From: Bacteroidales bacterium
GTDB lineage: Bacteria; Bacteroidota; Bacteroidia; Bacteroidales; P3
Assembly: GCA_017530105.1 (NCBI GenBank)
Contig: JAFXMW010000036.1
Location: 1-47,793, forward strand
Direction of reading: 5' to 3'
DNA length: 47,793 bases
A program made the translations under genes and the position numbers. Below the pieces are notes generated by a model. It saw only the letters and a list, made by a program, of their open reading frames with translations, made no database searches and had not been told where the DNA came from. Shown piece after piece: positions 34,446 through 43,600 of the stretch. Each line of letters opens with the position of its first letter. Position 1 is the first letter of the stretch.

Positions 34446-34946
34446 TTACTCCCCGACTTTGAATTTGTCAAAATCCAATATCTCCATATCCTTAGGGGTG
34501 CCGTCAACCACAAAGCGCACCAGTGTGGACACTTTGTGAAAACCCACACGCCCTGCAGCGCCGGGATTGATGTGCAACAGGTTCAAATCGCGGTCATACA
34601 TTATCTTCAATATATGGCTGTGGCCGCAGACGAAGATGTCGGGCTTTTCGTGTTGCAACACTTTGAGTATCTCCTTGGGATAGTGTCCGGGGTAACCCCC
34701 GATATGGGTCATCATCACACGGAGCCCTTCGCAGGCAAACAACTGCGTGCCGGGGACCTCATAGCGGAGAGCAAAGTCGTCCATGTTGCCGTAGACAGCC
34801 CGCAGGGGCTTGAACCCGCGGAGTTCCTCCAGCACACCGCTCCCCATGTCGCCCGCGTGCCAGATTTCGTCACAGTCTTTGAAGAAGGTGTAGACCTGCC
34901 CGGGGACGGTGCCGTGAGTGTCGCTGAGAACACCAATCCGTTTCAT
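34446..34946 (-). CDS. YfcE/MJ0936-type phosphodiesterase
   Basis: The 166-residue metallophosphoesterase has all family motifs: D-x-H (SDTHG, 8-12), GD (HAGDMGS, 30-36), GNMD (53-56), TH (MTHIGG, ~80) and GHSH (~108), which bind two metal ions. Members hydrolyse phosphodiesters such as bis-pNPP in the cytoplasm; the natural substrate is unknown. It lies 3 nt after the stop of the GHKL ATPase gene on the same strand, so the two are probably one operon. The length is standard. Confidence 0.92.
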   Translation of the reverse strand: MKRIGVLSDTHGTVPGQVYTFFKDCDEIWHAGDMGSGVLEELRGFKPLRAVYGNMDDFALRYEVPGTQLFACEGLRVMMTHIGGYPGHYPKEILKVLQHEKPDIFVCGHSHILKIMYDRDLNLLHINPGAAGRVGFHKVSTLVRFVVDGTPKDMEILDFDKFKVGE

Positions 34947-34949
34947 AGC

Positions 34950-35498
34950 CTATTCGTTGGCATGTATTTCGGCGAGGTTCTCTTTCACCATCTCTTTCAG
35001 ATACCTCACTATAGTGATGTCGTTCATGCTCATGCCGCCCAAAGCCTCCTTAATCTCGTCGGTATCGAAGATGAACTCCCCGTCGTCGGTGGTGTATGTG
35101 ATGATGAAATGGATGTCCTCATGCTGCGACACCAGCATCACCAGCGTCCCCGCAAGGTCGCCCATGGGCGCGCGGTCCCAATGGTTGTGCTGAAACCAGA
35201 ACTCCAGCCGTGTGCCTACGCCCACCTGGCTGGTCAGTTTCATGCCCCCGCCGCAGTTCTCGGTATTCATCTTAATAAGAGGCAAACCCAACCCCACCTT
35301 GCGCGTGGTGCGCGAAGTGGTGTAGGGGTCGGTCACCCGCGCCAAAAATTCGGGCGACATCCCCTTTCCGTTGTCCTCTATCACGAAGTGGAAATCGTTG
35401 TCCTTGATGCTGTCGCGGATAGTAAGCCTGACTTCTGAAGAATTGGCAGCGGTTGAATTCTCCATTAAATCATACACATGCATTGATAATTCTTTCAT
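34950..35498 (-). CDS. Stand-alone GHKL (HATPase_c) ATP-binding protein
   Basis: The 182-residue protein contains only a histidine-kinase-like ATPase fold: N-box LMENSTAAN (near residues 11-19), G1-box DNGKGM (42-47), F-box region and G2-box GLGLPL (69-74), with a C-terminal ~60-residue segment of unknown fold. The dimerisation/His domain and receiver are absent, so it is not a complete sensor kinase. Similar short ATPases occur next to redox or hydrogenase genes in anaerobes. It precedes the phosphodiesterase gene by 3 nt, so a shared regulatory task is possible. The start lies 22 nt from a TATCTTTG box on the minus strand. Confidence 0.82.
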   Translation of the reverse strand: MKELSMHVYDLMENSTAANSSEVRLTIRDSIKDNDFHFVIEDNGKGMSPEFLARVTDPYTTSRTTRKVGLGLPLIKMNTENCGGGMKLTSQVGVGTRLEFWFQHNHWDRAPMGDLAGTLVMLVSQHEDIHFIITYTTDDGEFIFDTDEIKEALGGMSMNDITIVRYLKEMVKENLAEIHANE

Positions 35499-35520
35499 GA
35501 TAAGCCATATTTTTTCGATG

Positions 35521-35528
35521 CAAAGATA
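35521..35528 (-). promoter_or_regulatory. Bacteroidota -7 promoter box of the ATPase-phosphodiesterase operon
   Basis: Read on the minus strand this is TATCTTTG, 22 nt before the ATG at 35498, in the 56-nt divergent gap to the lipoprotein gene at 35555. Confidence 0.62.
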
Positions 35529-35554
35529 CTAAAAAAAACAATAAGGCGTTATTT

Positions 35555-36505
35555 ATGCGTATGATTTTTTCGAAAAAGACAACTCTTCTGATGCTTTCGT
35601 GCGTGTTGACAGCACTTTGTGTCAACTCGTGCAAGAGATTCCAAGGTGAAGTGGAGGTACCCGCCTACCTTCACCTCGACCGTATCGACATTGCTCCCCA
35701 ATCGCAGAACGCGCCCTCGTCCGAAGCGGGGTTCTACACTTCGCTTATCGATGCGGCGCAAGTGATATGCCACTTCAAAGGCGACCCCGCCGAGACAACC
35801 TTGGGGGTGTTCCAACTCCCCTTCACCATACCGGTGCTGTACCAGGGGGCCATCGAATATGTAATCATAGTCCCCGTGGTGAAGCAGAACGGCATCGCGG
35901 GCACGCGGATAGCCTATCCCTACTACCAGACCATCAAGCTGGAGAATGTCGTGGTGGCCGCCGACAGCATCACCAATCTGGGCAGCTTCGACAAAGACAA
36001 CAACCAATGGACTCTGAAGGGGCACTATTTCCCGCTCTCGCGCATGAAAGTCCTCGTCGAGGATTATTTCGAGCCCACAGCCTTCTCCTCCATTTTCGAC
36101 AGCAACATGACCTGGGTGCACGACGACCCGCAGGGAGCCCGCACGGGTCAAGGCTACGGCTGCGTGACCGTGCCCGACAGCGTCCTCAGCTACACCTTCT
36201 CCATCCCCGCCAACCTCTCCCCCGCCGTCACCGATATGCTGTACCTCGAGATGGACTACCACACCGACCTCGAACTCTACCTCAACATGCTGGGCTTCCC
36301 CGGTTCCTCTACGGGAAGCCTCATGTCGAAAGCCATCATGGGGCTCTACCCCAACACCCAATGGCAGAAAATCTATATCAACCTGGGGCGCACCTGGAGC
36401 CAATTCAGCTACAACACCCCCATCACCATCTTCTTCCAAGTGGCCAACCCCGACAAAAAGGGCGGCAAAGTATACCTCGACAACGTAAAAATCATCACGA
36501 TATAA
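35555..36505 (+). CDS. Lipoprotein of unknown function
   Basis: The 316-residue protein has a lipoprotein signal (MRMIFSKKTTLLML...CVNSC, lipid Cys at 26). The ATG at 35561 is an alternative start. The mature part is beta-rich, with YHLDRIDI-like strands at the beginning (AYLHLDRIDIAP), and a jelly-roll-like C-terminal half containing MDYHTDLELYLNML and ITIFFQVANPDKKGGKVYLDNVKI, which resembles carbohydrate-binding or DUF-type lipoproteins beside exopolysaccharide genes. No catalytic site was recognised. It is followed by 45 nt with four heptamer repeats and then the sugar transferase gene, with which it may be transcribed. Confidence 0.65.
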   Translation: MRMIFSKKTTLLMLSCVLTALCVNSCKRFQGEVEVPAYLHLDRIDIAPQSQNAPSSEAGFYTSLIDAAQVICHFKGDPAETTLGVFQLPFTIPVLYQGAIEYVIIVPVVKQNGIAGTRIAYPYYQTIKLENVVVAADSITNLGSFDKDNNQWTLKGHYFPLSRMKVLVEDYFEPTAFSSIFDSNMTWVHDDPQGARTGQGYGCVTVPDSVLSYTFSIPANLSPAVTDMLYLEMDYHTDLELYLNMLGFPGSSTGSLMSKAIMGLYPNTQWQKIYINLGRTWSQFSYNTPITIFFQVANPDKKGGKVYLDNVKIITI

Positions 36506-36512
36506 CACTTTT

Positions 36513-36540
36513 CAATTCTCAATTCTCAATTCTCAATTCT
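36513..36540. repeat. Four tandem CAATTCT heptamers in the leader of the sugar transferase
   Basis: Four perfect, adjacent copies of CAATTCT end 10 nt before the TTG start at 36551. The same word occurs twice in each of the two leader copies at 38037-38096. A 7-nt unit is not a multiple of three, so a change in copy number would shift spacing but not protein sequence. Confidence 0.85.
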
Positions 36541-36550
36541 CATTATAGCT

Positions 36551-38017
36551 TTGAACACTCAACACAACTGGAAAAATCCGACACGTAAACGCGCCCGCAG
36601 GGCAACCATACGATATATTGTTTTCGACATGCTCAGCGCCATGCTTGCGTGGGCGCTGCTGTTCATGTTCAGGAAAATAGGGTTCGAAAACCTCCGCGTG
36701 GGCGACTTGAACCAAGTGTTTGCCGACGCCAACCTGTGGCGGGGGCTGGTCATCGTACCCCTCGGATGGCTGGCGCTCTATGCCCTGCAGGGCACCTACA
36801 AAAACGTCCTGCGCAAATCGCGTCTCAAAGAGCTGCAGCAAACCGCCACGGCCTCCCTCATCGGCGTAGTGGTGCTCTTCTTCGCCCTGCTCATCGACGA
36901 CCAGGTGGGACGGTACAACAACTACTACCTCTCGCTCCTCTTCCTGCTCATGGTGCACTTCATCCTCACCTATTCGTGCCGGCTGGTGCAGACCTCCCGC
37001 GCCGTACACCGCGTACACAACCGCCAGACAGGATTCCCCACCCTCCTCATCGGCAGCCACAGCAAAGCCTACCAAACCTACCTCGACCTCGAAAACCAGG
37101 AAAAATACTCCGGCAACATCTTTGCCGGATACGTCGAAGTGGAGTCGGCAGGCGCCAGCCACGCCGAAGGACGCCTCACCGCCGTCATGCCCTGCCTGGG
37201 GTCCATCTGCGACGTGCCGCGCCTCATTGCCGAACACGACATCGAGGAGGTAATCATCGCCGTCGAGGACAACGAGCAGAAACAAATCCAGCAAATCCTG
37301 CGCACCCTCGACGGATGTGGCGAAGTCATCATCAAAATCACCCCCGACGCCCGCGACATCATCCTCGGCATGGTGCGCGTCGACAGCATCTTCCACTCCC
37401 CCCTCATCACCATCAACACCCGGCTCATGGAGGAATGGCAATACAGTGTCAAACGCATCTGCGACGTGGTTCTCGCCCTCCTCGCGCTCGTCCTCCTCAG
37501 TCCCGTCTTCCTCCTCACCGCCATCATTGTCAAATGCACCAGCCCCGGATCCGTCTTCTACGCACAGGAACGCATCGGCTACAAAGGCAAACCTTTCAAG
37601 ATGCACAAATTCCGCAGCATGTACACCGACGCCGAAGCCTACGGACCCGCCCTCTCGCGCGACGACGACCCCCGCATCACTCCCTTCGGGCGCTTCATGC
37701 GCAAAGTGAGGCTCGACGAAATACCCCAGTTCTACAACGTCCTCAAAGGCACCATGTCCATCGTTGGCTACCGCCCCGAACGCCAGTTCTACATCGACCA
37801 GATTGTCAAACGCTGCCCCGAATACCTGCTCCTCCAGCGCATCAAACCCGGCATCACCTCCTGGGGGCAGGTGAAATACGGCTACGCCAGCACCGTCGAC
37901 GAGATGTGCGAGCGGCTCAAATACGACCTCCTCTACATGGAAAACATGTCCATCACCACCGACATCAAGATACTCATCTACACCGTCGGCATCATCTTCC
38001 AAGGGCGGGGCAAATAA
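36551..38017 (+). CDS. Undecaprenyl-phosphate sugar phosphotransferase (WcaJ/PglC-type)
   Basis: The 488-residue membrane enzyme starts surface polysaccharide synthesis by moving a sugar-1-phosphate from a nucleotide sugar to undecaprenyl phosphate. It has four N-terminal helices (~25-145), a CoA-binding-like Rossmann domain (~155-275), one helix (~305-325) and a catalytic bacterial sugar transferase domain (~300-480) with KRICDVVLALLALVLLSPVF, HKFRSMYTDAE, RKVRLDEIPQFYNVLKGTMSIVG and RPERQFY. The start is TTG at 36551: no ATG is in frame upstream, and the residues after it (KRARRATIRYIVFDML) fit family N-termini. The leader has heptamer repeats. It is complete and probably active. Confidence 0.92.
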   Translation: MNTQHNWKNPTRKRARRATIRYIVFDMLSAMLAWALLFMFRKIGFENLRVGDLNQVFADANLWRGLVIVPLGWLALYALQGTYKNVLRKSRLKELQQTATASLIGVVVLFFALLIDDQVGRYNNYYLSLLFLLMVHFILTYSCRLVQTSRAVHRVHNRQTGFPTLLIGSHSKAYQTYLDLENQEKYSGNIFAGYVEVESAGASHAEGRLTAVMPCLGSICDVPRLIAEHDIEEVIIAVEDNEQKQIQQILRTLDGCGEVIIKITPDARDIILGMVRVDSIFHSPLITINTRLMEEWQYSVKRICDVVLALLALVLLSPVFLLTAIIVKCTSPGSVFYAQERIGYKGKPFKMHKFRSMYTDAEAYGPALSRDDDPRITPFGRFMRKVRLDEIPQFYNVLKGTMSIVGYRPERQFYIDQIVKRCPEYLLLQRIKPGITSWGQVKYGYASTVDEMCERLKYDLLYMENMSITTDIKILIYTVGIIFQGRGK

Positions 38018-38022
38018 CCCCC

Positions 38023-38103
38023 AATTTTTAATTTTCAATTCTCAATTCTCAATTATGAAAATTTAATTTTTAATTTTCAATTCTCAATTCTCAATTATGA
38101 AAA
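38023..38103 (+). repeat. Duplicated leader and start codon before the FKBP gene
   Basis: Two perfect 39-nt copies (38023-38061 and 38065-38103; period 42) both contain two CAATTCT units and ATGAAAA. The second ATG (38097) starts the FKBP gene. The first (38055) opens a three-codon ORF that stops at once (MKI). Confidence 0.93.
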
Positions 38104-38798
38104 AACACATCCTCATTCCAATCGCCGTCGCAACGGTCGTCATGCTGGCATCGTGCGGCACCAAGGCCGAACATGTCAAACTCAACAACCAACAAGACAC
38201 CCTCAGCTGGGCCATGGGCATGAGCCTTGCCGAAACAGCCATGAGCAACTTCTACCAATTCGACCAAGACATCGTCCTTCAAGCCTTCAAAAGCAGAATG
38301 AAAGGGGACAAACAACCCCTCGGCATGCAAGACTACCAGGACGCCTGCCAATACCTTGCCATGCTCGCCTCGCTGCAAAGCCGCCAAAACGACCAGGTGC
38401 AGCAGCAAAATGCCGACAAGCAGCAGGCGGAACTCTTTGCCCGACTCCAGTCCGAAAAACCATCGTTGACCAAAGCCCCCGAGGGCTACTACTACGAAGT
38501 CATCCGACCCGGCCACGGCCCCGTCGCCACAGTGGGCAAACGCATCAAATTCGACTTCAAAGGCATCAACATGGTTACGGGCGAAACCATCGAAGAGACC
38601 TACGGCCACCGCGACCCCGTCGTCCACGTCCTTGGGCGCCCCATGTTCGAAGGCCTGCTGCTCGGGATGCAGCTCATGAACGCCGGCAGCAAATTTCGCT
38701 TCTATTTCCCCCACCAGCTCGTGACCGGAGCCAACGGCATCCCGCCCTACACCCCCGTCATCTACGAAGTGGAGCTGCACGAAATCTACAACAATTAG
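38097..38798 (+). CDS. FKBP-type peptidyl-prolyl isomerase lipoprotein
   Basis: The 233-residue lipoprotein (lipobox LASC, Cys18) has an FKBP_N-like helical domain (~25-110; DTLSWAMGMSLAETAM, QLFARLQSEKPSLTK) and a C-terminal FKBP domain (~115-230) with GVKFDFKG-like GKRIKFDFKGINMVTG, HVLGRPMFEGLLLGMQLMNAGSKFRFYFP and YTPVIYEVELHEI. It catalyses cis-trans isomerisation of prolyl bonds and probably serves as a periplasmic or surface folding aid, as do MIP/FKBP proteins. The start lies in the second copy of a duplicated leader. A weak hairpin at 38900-38921 lies downstream. Confidence 0.92.
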   Translation: MKKHILIPIAVATVVMLASCGTKAEHVKLNNQQDTLSWAMGMSLAETAMSNFYQFDQDIVLQAFKSRMKGDKQPLGMQDYQDACQYLAMLASLQSRQNDQVQQQNADKQQAELFARLQSEKPSLTKAPEGYYYEVIRPGHGPVATVGKRIKFDFKGINMVTGETIEETYGHRDPVVHVLGRPMFEGLLLGMQLMNAGSKFRFYFPHQLVTGANGIPPYTPVIYEVELHEIYNN

Positions 38799-38899
38799 TC
38801 CCCATTCCGACTACAGGACAAAGCGCGCGGGGGGACGGTTAGGAAACGGAGTCTTGCACAACCGCCTTTTCCAACCGTTCCCCTTTTTTTAATTGAAGC

Positions 38900-38921
38900 C
38901 GAAACAACACCTGTTGTTTTG
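38900..38921 (+). terminator. Weak hairpin after the FKBP gene
   Basis: A 9-bp stem (one G-T wobble) of CGAAACAAC and GTTGTTTTG with a 4-nt loop, followed by CACTTTTATT. It lies 100 nt after the FKBP stop, so the assignment as a terminator is uncertain. Confidence 0.4.
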
Positions 38922-38928
38922 CACTTTT

Positions 38929-38971
38929 ATTACACTTGTTTTATACTTTAAAAGTGTAAAACAAGTGTAAT
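38929..38971. repeat. 43-nt near-perfect palindrome between convergent genes
   Basis: The arms 38929-38949 and 38951-38971 form 21 bp with one G-T wobble and a 1-nt centre. Each arm holds two related half-sites (AAGTGTAA twice, and their complements), giving four ACTT/AAGT units. It is too tight to be a normal hairpin loop; it could be an operator, a bidirectional terminator or a cruciform. Confidence 0.8.
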
Positions 38972-39034
38972 ACAACCATGGATAAACCGCTAAGGGGAGG
39001 GCAGGGCGGTCCCCTGTCCATCCCCCTGCGGGGC

Positions 39035-40435
39035 TTAATAGCCCAGGATTTTCAACATGGATTTGTGGCTCTGCTCCTTGGCGAAGAGCTTGGTGACGTA
39101 TTCGCCGTCCTCGTCCTTGTCGATGATGATGTGTTTGGGCGCGGGGATGAGGCAGTGCTGGATGCCGCCGTAGCCCCCGAGACTCTCCTGATAGGCTCCG
39201 GTGTGGAAAAAGCCTATATAGAGCGGGTCGTCCTTCTGCAGCTTGGGGAGGAAGATGGCGTTGGCATGCGAGTCGGCATTGTAATAGTCCTCGCTGTCGC
39301 AGGTGAGCCCGCCAAGGAATACGCGCTGGTATTCGCAGTCCCAATGGTTGATGGGGAGCATGATGAAACGCTGGTTGATGCCCCAGGTGTCGGGCAGGGT
39401 GGTGATGAAGGAGCTGTCGATCATATACCACATCTCGCGGTCGTTCTGTTGCTTTTGGTCGAGGATGCTGTAGAGGGTGGCGCCGCTTTCACCCACGGTG
39501 AAACTGCCGAATTCGGTGAAGATGTTGGGCTCCTCGACATCGCGGTTGGCGCAGATGTTCTTGATTTGCGCCAGAACCTCTTCGGCCATATACTCATAGT
39601 CGTAGGTGGCGGCAAGCGAAGTCTTGCAGGGGAAGCCCCCGCCGATGTTGAGCGAATCGAGTTCGGGGCACACACGTTTCAAGTCGCAATAGACATTGAC
39701 GCATTTCGAAAGCTCGTTCCAATAGTAGGCCGTGTCGCGGATTCCGGTGTTGATAAAGAAGTGGAGCATCTTGAAGGTGAATTTCCTGTTGGGCTTCACA
39801 TGCTCCTCGTAGAAGCTGACAATATCGCTGTAGCGCATACCCAGGCGCGAGGTGTAGAAGTCGAACTTGGGCTCCTCTTCGGACGCGATGCGGATGCCCA
39901 GTTTCATGGGCTGCGAGGGACTTTCGAGCAACGAGTCGAGGTTGAAGTATTCATGTTTGTTGTCCAGCACAGGCACCACATTGGTGAATCCGTCGTTGAA
40001 AAGGGAGACGATGTTCTCGATGTACTGCTGCCGCTTGTAGCCATTGCAGACAATGAAAATGTCCTTGTCGACGAGTCCTTGCGAATAGAGCTCCTGAATC
40101 AAGTTGATGTCGAAAGCCGAAGAGGTCTCGAGATTGATGTCGTTTTTCAAAGCCTCCTCGAGGACGAAGCTGAAGTGACTGGACTTGGTGCAATAGCAAT
40201 AATTGTAAGTGCCGCGGTAGTCGGTCTTGGCAATAGCCACGTTGAACATACGCTTGGCACGTTGAATCTGCGACGTGATTTTGGGCAGGTAGGTAATCTT
40301 CAGGGGAGTGCCGTACTGCTTGATTACCTCCATAAGAGGGATGTCGTGGAAATAGAGTTCGCCCTCTTCGGTGCGGAATTCATCCTGCGGAAAGTCGAAA
40401 GTCTGGTCGACCAGATCATAATATTTGTTTTTCAT
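39035..40435 (-). CDS. Arginine decarboxylase-like PLP enzyme (fold type III)
   Basis: The 466-residue enzyme has the alanine-racemase-like PLP barrel of basic amino-acid decarboxylases. The PLP-binding Lys is in CYCTKSSHF (Lys84), the Gly-rich phosphate loop is NIGGGFP (263-269), and the C-terminal domain has TCDSEDYY and FFHTGAYQ. In Flavobacteria and Bacteroidales such proteins of about 465 residues are usually called biosynthetic arginine decarboxylases, which make agmatine for polyamines; ornithine or diaminopimelate as substrate is not excluded. The leader carries a second copy of CTCGCTCGGATG, the sequence around the start codon, 34 nt upstream. A good promoter lies at 40513-40542. The gene is monocistronic. 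Confidence 0.85.
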   Translation of the reverse strand: MKNKYYDLVDQTFDFPQDEFRTEEGELYFHDIPLMEVIKQYGTPLKITYLPKITSQIQRAKRMFNVAIAKTDYRGTYNYCYCTKSSHFSFVLEEALKNDINLETSSAFDINLIQELYSQGLVDKDIFIVCNGYKRQQYIENIVSLFNDGFTNVVPVLDNKHEYFNLDSLLESPSQPMKLGIRIASEEEPKFDFYTSRLGMRYSDIVSFYEEHVKPNRKFTFKMLHFFINTGIRDTAYYWNELSKCVNVYCDLKRVCPELDSLNIGGGFPCKTSLAATYDYEYMAEEVLAQIKNICANRDVEEPNIFTEFGSFTVGESGATLYSILDQKQQNDREMWYMIDSSFITTLPDTWGINQRFIMLPINHWDCEYQRVFLGGLTCDSEDYYNADSHANAIFLPKLQKDDPLYIGFFHTGAYQESLGGYGGIQHCLIPAPKHIIIDKDEDGEYVTKLFAKEQSHKSMLKILGY

Positions 40436-40512
40436 CCGAGCGAGTTTGTTTATTAATTAAAAGGGGCATCCGAGCGAGCCGGATGAACCCGAAACGATTC
40501 ATTTTTGATGTG

Positions 40513-40542
40513 CAAAAGTACACTAATTTATAGACAAAACAA
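40513..40542 (-). promoter_or_regulatory. Bacteroidota promoter (TTG-N19-TACTTTTG) of the decarboxylase gene
   Basis: On the minus strand TACTTTTG (40513-40520) matches TAnnTTTG and TTG (40540-40542) lies 19 nt upstream. The leader to the ATG at 40435 is about 70 nt. It contains a CATCCG/CGGATG stem (40467-40472 and 40480-40485). Confidence 0.72.
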
Positions 40543-40555
40543 TAAAAAAATGAAG

Positions 40556-40589
40556 AAAAAAAATCAGCCAGACAAATATCTGGCTGATT
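40556..40589 (-). terminator. Rho-independent terminator of the C25 protease gene
   Basis: A perfect 11-bp stem AATCAGCCAGA (40579-40589 as read on minus) and its complement (40562-40572), with a 6-nt loop, is followed on the minus strand by a run of T. It lies 20 nt after the stop at 40610. Confidence 0.9.
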
Positions 40590-40609
40590 CATTGGCATAT
40601 AACTCGATA

Positions 40610-43600
40610 TTATTTAACTATTAATTTTTCCGTGCAGACGGAAATGCCGGTCTCAACCCGGACGAAATAGACACCCTTGGGCAGGTTTTGAAGCGAAAGG
40701 GTATGTGTCGGCGCATCGACTCGCTGCTGTATCACCACCTGCCCCATCAGGTTGATGAGTTGCACGCTCTGGATATGCGTGGCGGAGAGGGTGACGCGGT
40801 CGGAAGCGGGATTGGGACGGAGGGTGACGGGCGAGAGGGTCTGAGGCTGGCGGATGCCGAGCAGAACAACTTCATGGGTGTTGCAACACGCGTGGCGGCA
40901 TCCGGTAACCGAGTAGCGGCTGCGTTCCCCGGGACAGACGACTATACAATCGGCGCTGTCGCCTGTGCTCCACAGGTAAGTATCGGCTCCTGTGGCTTTG
41001 AGCAGTACACATTCACCCAAACGGGGAGTGCCGAGAACGTCAATCTGCACTTCGGGTTGGTCGACAACATAGAGCGACAGGTAGGCAGGGTGACCATCGA
41101 TGGTGTTGTGGTCGTGAACCACACCGACACGGTCGGTGGAGACGGTGCCGTCGGCAAAGGTGTAGGGGGTTCCTTTGCACACGGTGTCGCTGACCATCAG
41201 GCAGACCTGGCCGCCAAAGGGGAGACGGATATTGTCGACCCAGGCACAGTCGCTGCCTTCGGCGCCGTAGTAGTCTTTGCTGTAGCTGAAAGCGAAGTTG
41301 TGTGTGCCCGCGGACACGGGGAACGACACCCTGTTCCAATCGCACTCGCCCGAGGCCGATTCCACCTCAAGCCCATCAATAAGGAATTTGAACATGTCAT
41401 ATCCCTCCTCGCTTGAAACTTTGTAGTAGAAGCTGATGCTGTCGTCGAGTGTGGAGTTCCAGAAGATGGAGAAGCGCGATTCGGACTGGTTGGGCTGGTT
41501 CATGGCACTGCGAGCGGAGTACTGTCCCGCCAGGGGGTTGGTGGAGGTGATTACCCAAGGATTGCTCCCTTGCGCCCAGTTGAAACGGGAGAAGTCGCCC
41601 GTCTCGAAGTCTTCAATCTCGACAACATTGGCACGGAGCAGTATTTCTCCGACATTGTATGTGGTCTGTCCATCGGTGGCCTGCAGGACGAAGGGGATGT
41701 TGGTGTTGGGTATGTCGGAGGCCATGGTGAGCGGGAAGGTGAGCAGACATGACGAATCGGGCAGGATGTTCCCGGCGTGTAGGGAGGGGATGTTTCCCGT
41801 GGTGAAACCGAAGTGGTCGATGAGGGTGAAAGTGAGGTCGCCTGTGGATGCATGACCTTTGTTTACGACACGGCAAAGGACTGTGGAGGAAGAATCGGAC
41901 ATCAACAGAGGCGAGGCAGAAGCCTGAACAATGGAGAGTTTGGGTGCAACCACAGTGAAACGCATGTGTTTAAACGAATTGAGGTCGCCAAAGTTTGCCG
42001 AGGTATTGAAACGCACGACAGCCTGGTCGGTAAGCTCTTCGGAGAAGAAGGAGAACCAGACATCGGAAATAACCAGTGTGTCGCCAGGTGCTATGGCGGG
42101 CAATGTGACCTGGGGTTGGGCTGTGACTACTCCCGGAAAGGCTGATTCGAGGACTATGGTTCCCTGAGCGGTGGGTTGGTTGCCGATGTTGACAACATTG
42201 ACGTTGAAGGCTGTTGTGCAACCCGGTGCGATGTATCCAAGTACAGGCTGAATATCGGTTATGACGGCAAATGGGCCGTCGAGGACGACTACTTCCACAT
42301 CCTGGAAATAGGGTTTGCGGTTTTGTGCCCATACCGCAAGTTCGTATCTGCCGGTATCCAAGTCATCGGGCATTTCGAGCGTGGCCGCACCATTGGCATC
42401 GGCATACGCGGCACTGATGAAATCGTGTTCTCCGGAAGTGGTAAGGGCAACGTATGCATAGGGGACTGTGGTGACGCTGACGGCGGGTGTCCCGACCCCG
42501 ATAACAGAGGGTGCTTCAACCACCATGTCGGGTGCAGCACCTAACCATGGCATGAGCGACGGGTCGCCAAAGAGTTCGTATATCTCCCAATAGTAATAGG
42601 AGTAAATGCCATAGGTTTCCACGGCCATGTTGCCAGCCGTAATCATGGAGCCGGCAGTGGTATGCCATGCCGAGAAAGGTTCGCCATGGGTGTGGAAAAG
42701 CCGGTCGTACATGCCAAGATGCGTGGTGTCGTATGAGGTGTTCATGGTGTTGGAGATGTTGGTGCGGACGCCCACCGACCAACAGAAATCGGGGCCCCAA
42801 TAGGTGGAGTTGGTGCCGCCAATATAGGCCACAGCACCGGCTTTGCCCTCTTTGCGCAACAGGGCCTCGCCAAAACAGCAATCGTAATTGAAGGAATTGA
42901 ATTTGCCCGACAGACAGCAGTTGCCTATCATAAAGGATGGCATGTTGTTGTTGCTCATGGCAGCCACATGTTCGTTGGTGAATCGTGGAATAGACCATTC
43001 ATTGTCGAACCCATGGGCGCTATAATTGATCCATCCGCAACCTTGGTTGTAGAGTTGGCGCAAGGCGTTTTCGGTTGCGGTCGTATGGCTGCTGCCGGTA
43101 ACGGTGACACCTGTGGGAGCAAAGGAGGTATTGTTCTTGTAGTAATAGACATCGGTGAAGCCATGGGGGGCATTGATGTAGTACGAGGCCATGTAGTCCA
43201 TGGCGGGGTCGGCATATTTATAGGCGTTGTCGCCAGGATTTCTTCTATCCACTCCTGCGATAAGAACACCCCTGTTCAGGTAACTGTCGTCATCGAAATC
43301 GTAACGTTCATAGTAAATGGTCTTTTCTATCTGCGGAGTGAGTTCGGCGACATTGCGAGCCGAGAAGCGTCCATAATAGCAGTCGGGGATATGGTCGCCT
43401 TCGGTCCAGCAGGCGTAATAAAGGTCTGTGACATGTGCGGTGGGGCTTTCTGCAGGAGAGCCGCAATTGGCGAAGAATGCCGGGATTTGTTCGATATCGC
43501 CCACCAAAAGCAAATAGGTGGGGGCAGGAAGCTCCTCGGTAGCATGGGTGTAGTAGCTCTTGATGCAGTTGGCTATGCTGGTGTTGGTAGTGCCGACACC

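Noticed and set aside
36533..38038. A 501-codon open frame opposite the sugar transferase
   Set aside because: The sense gene has all catalytic motifs; the antisense frame is an artefact of codon use.
38978..40456. A 492-codon open frame opposite the decarboxylase gene
   Set aside because: It covers the same DNA as a clear PLP enzyme and shows no domain.
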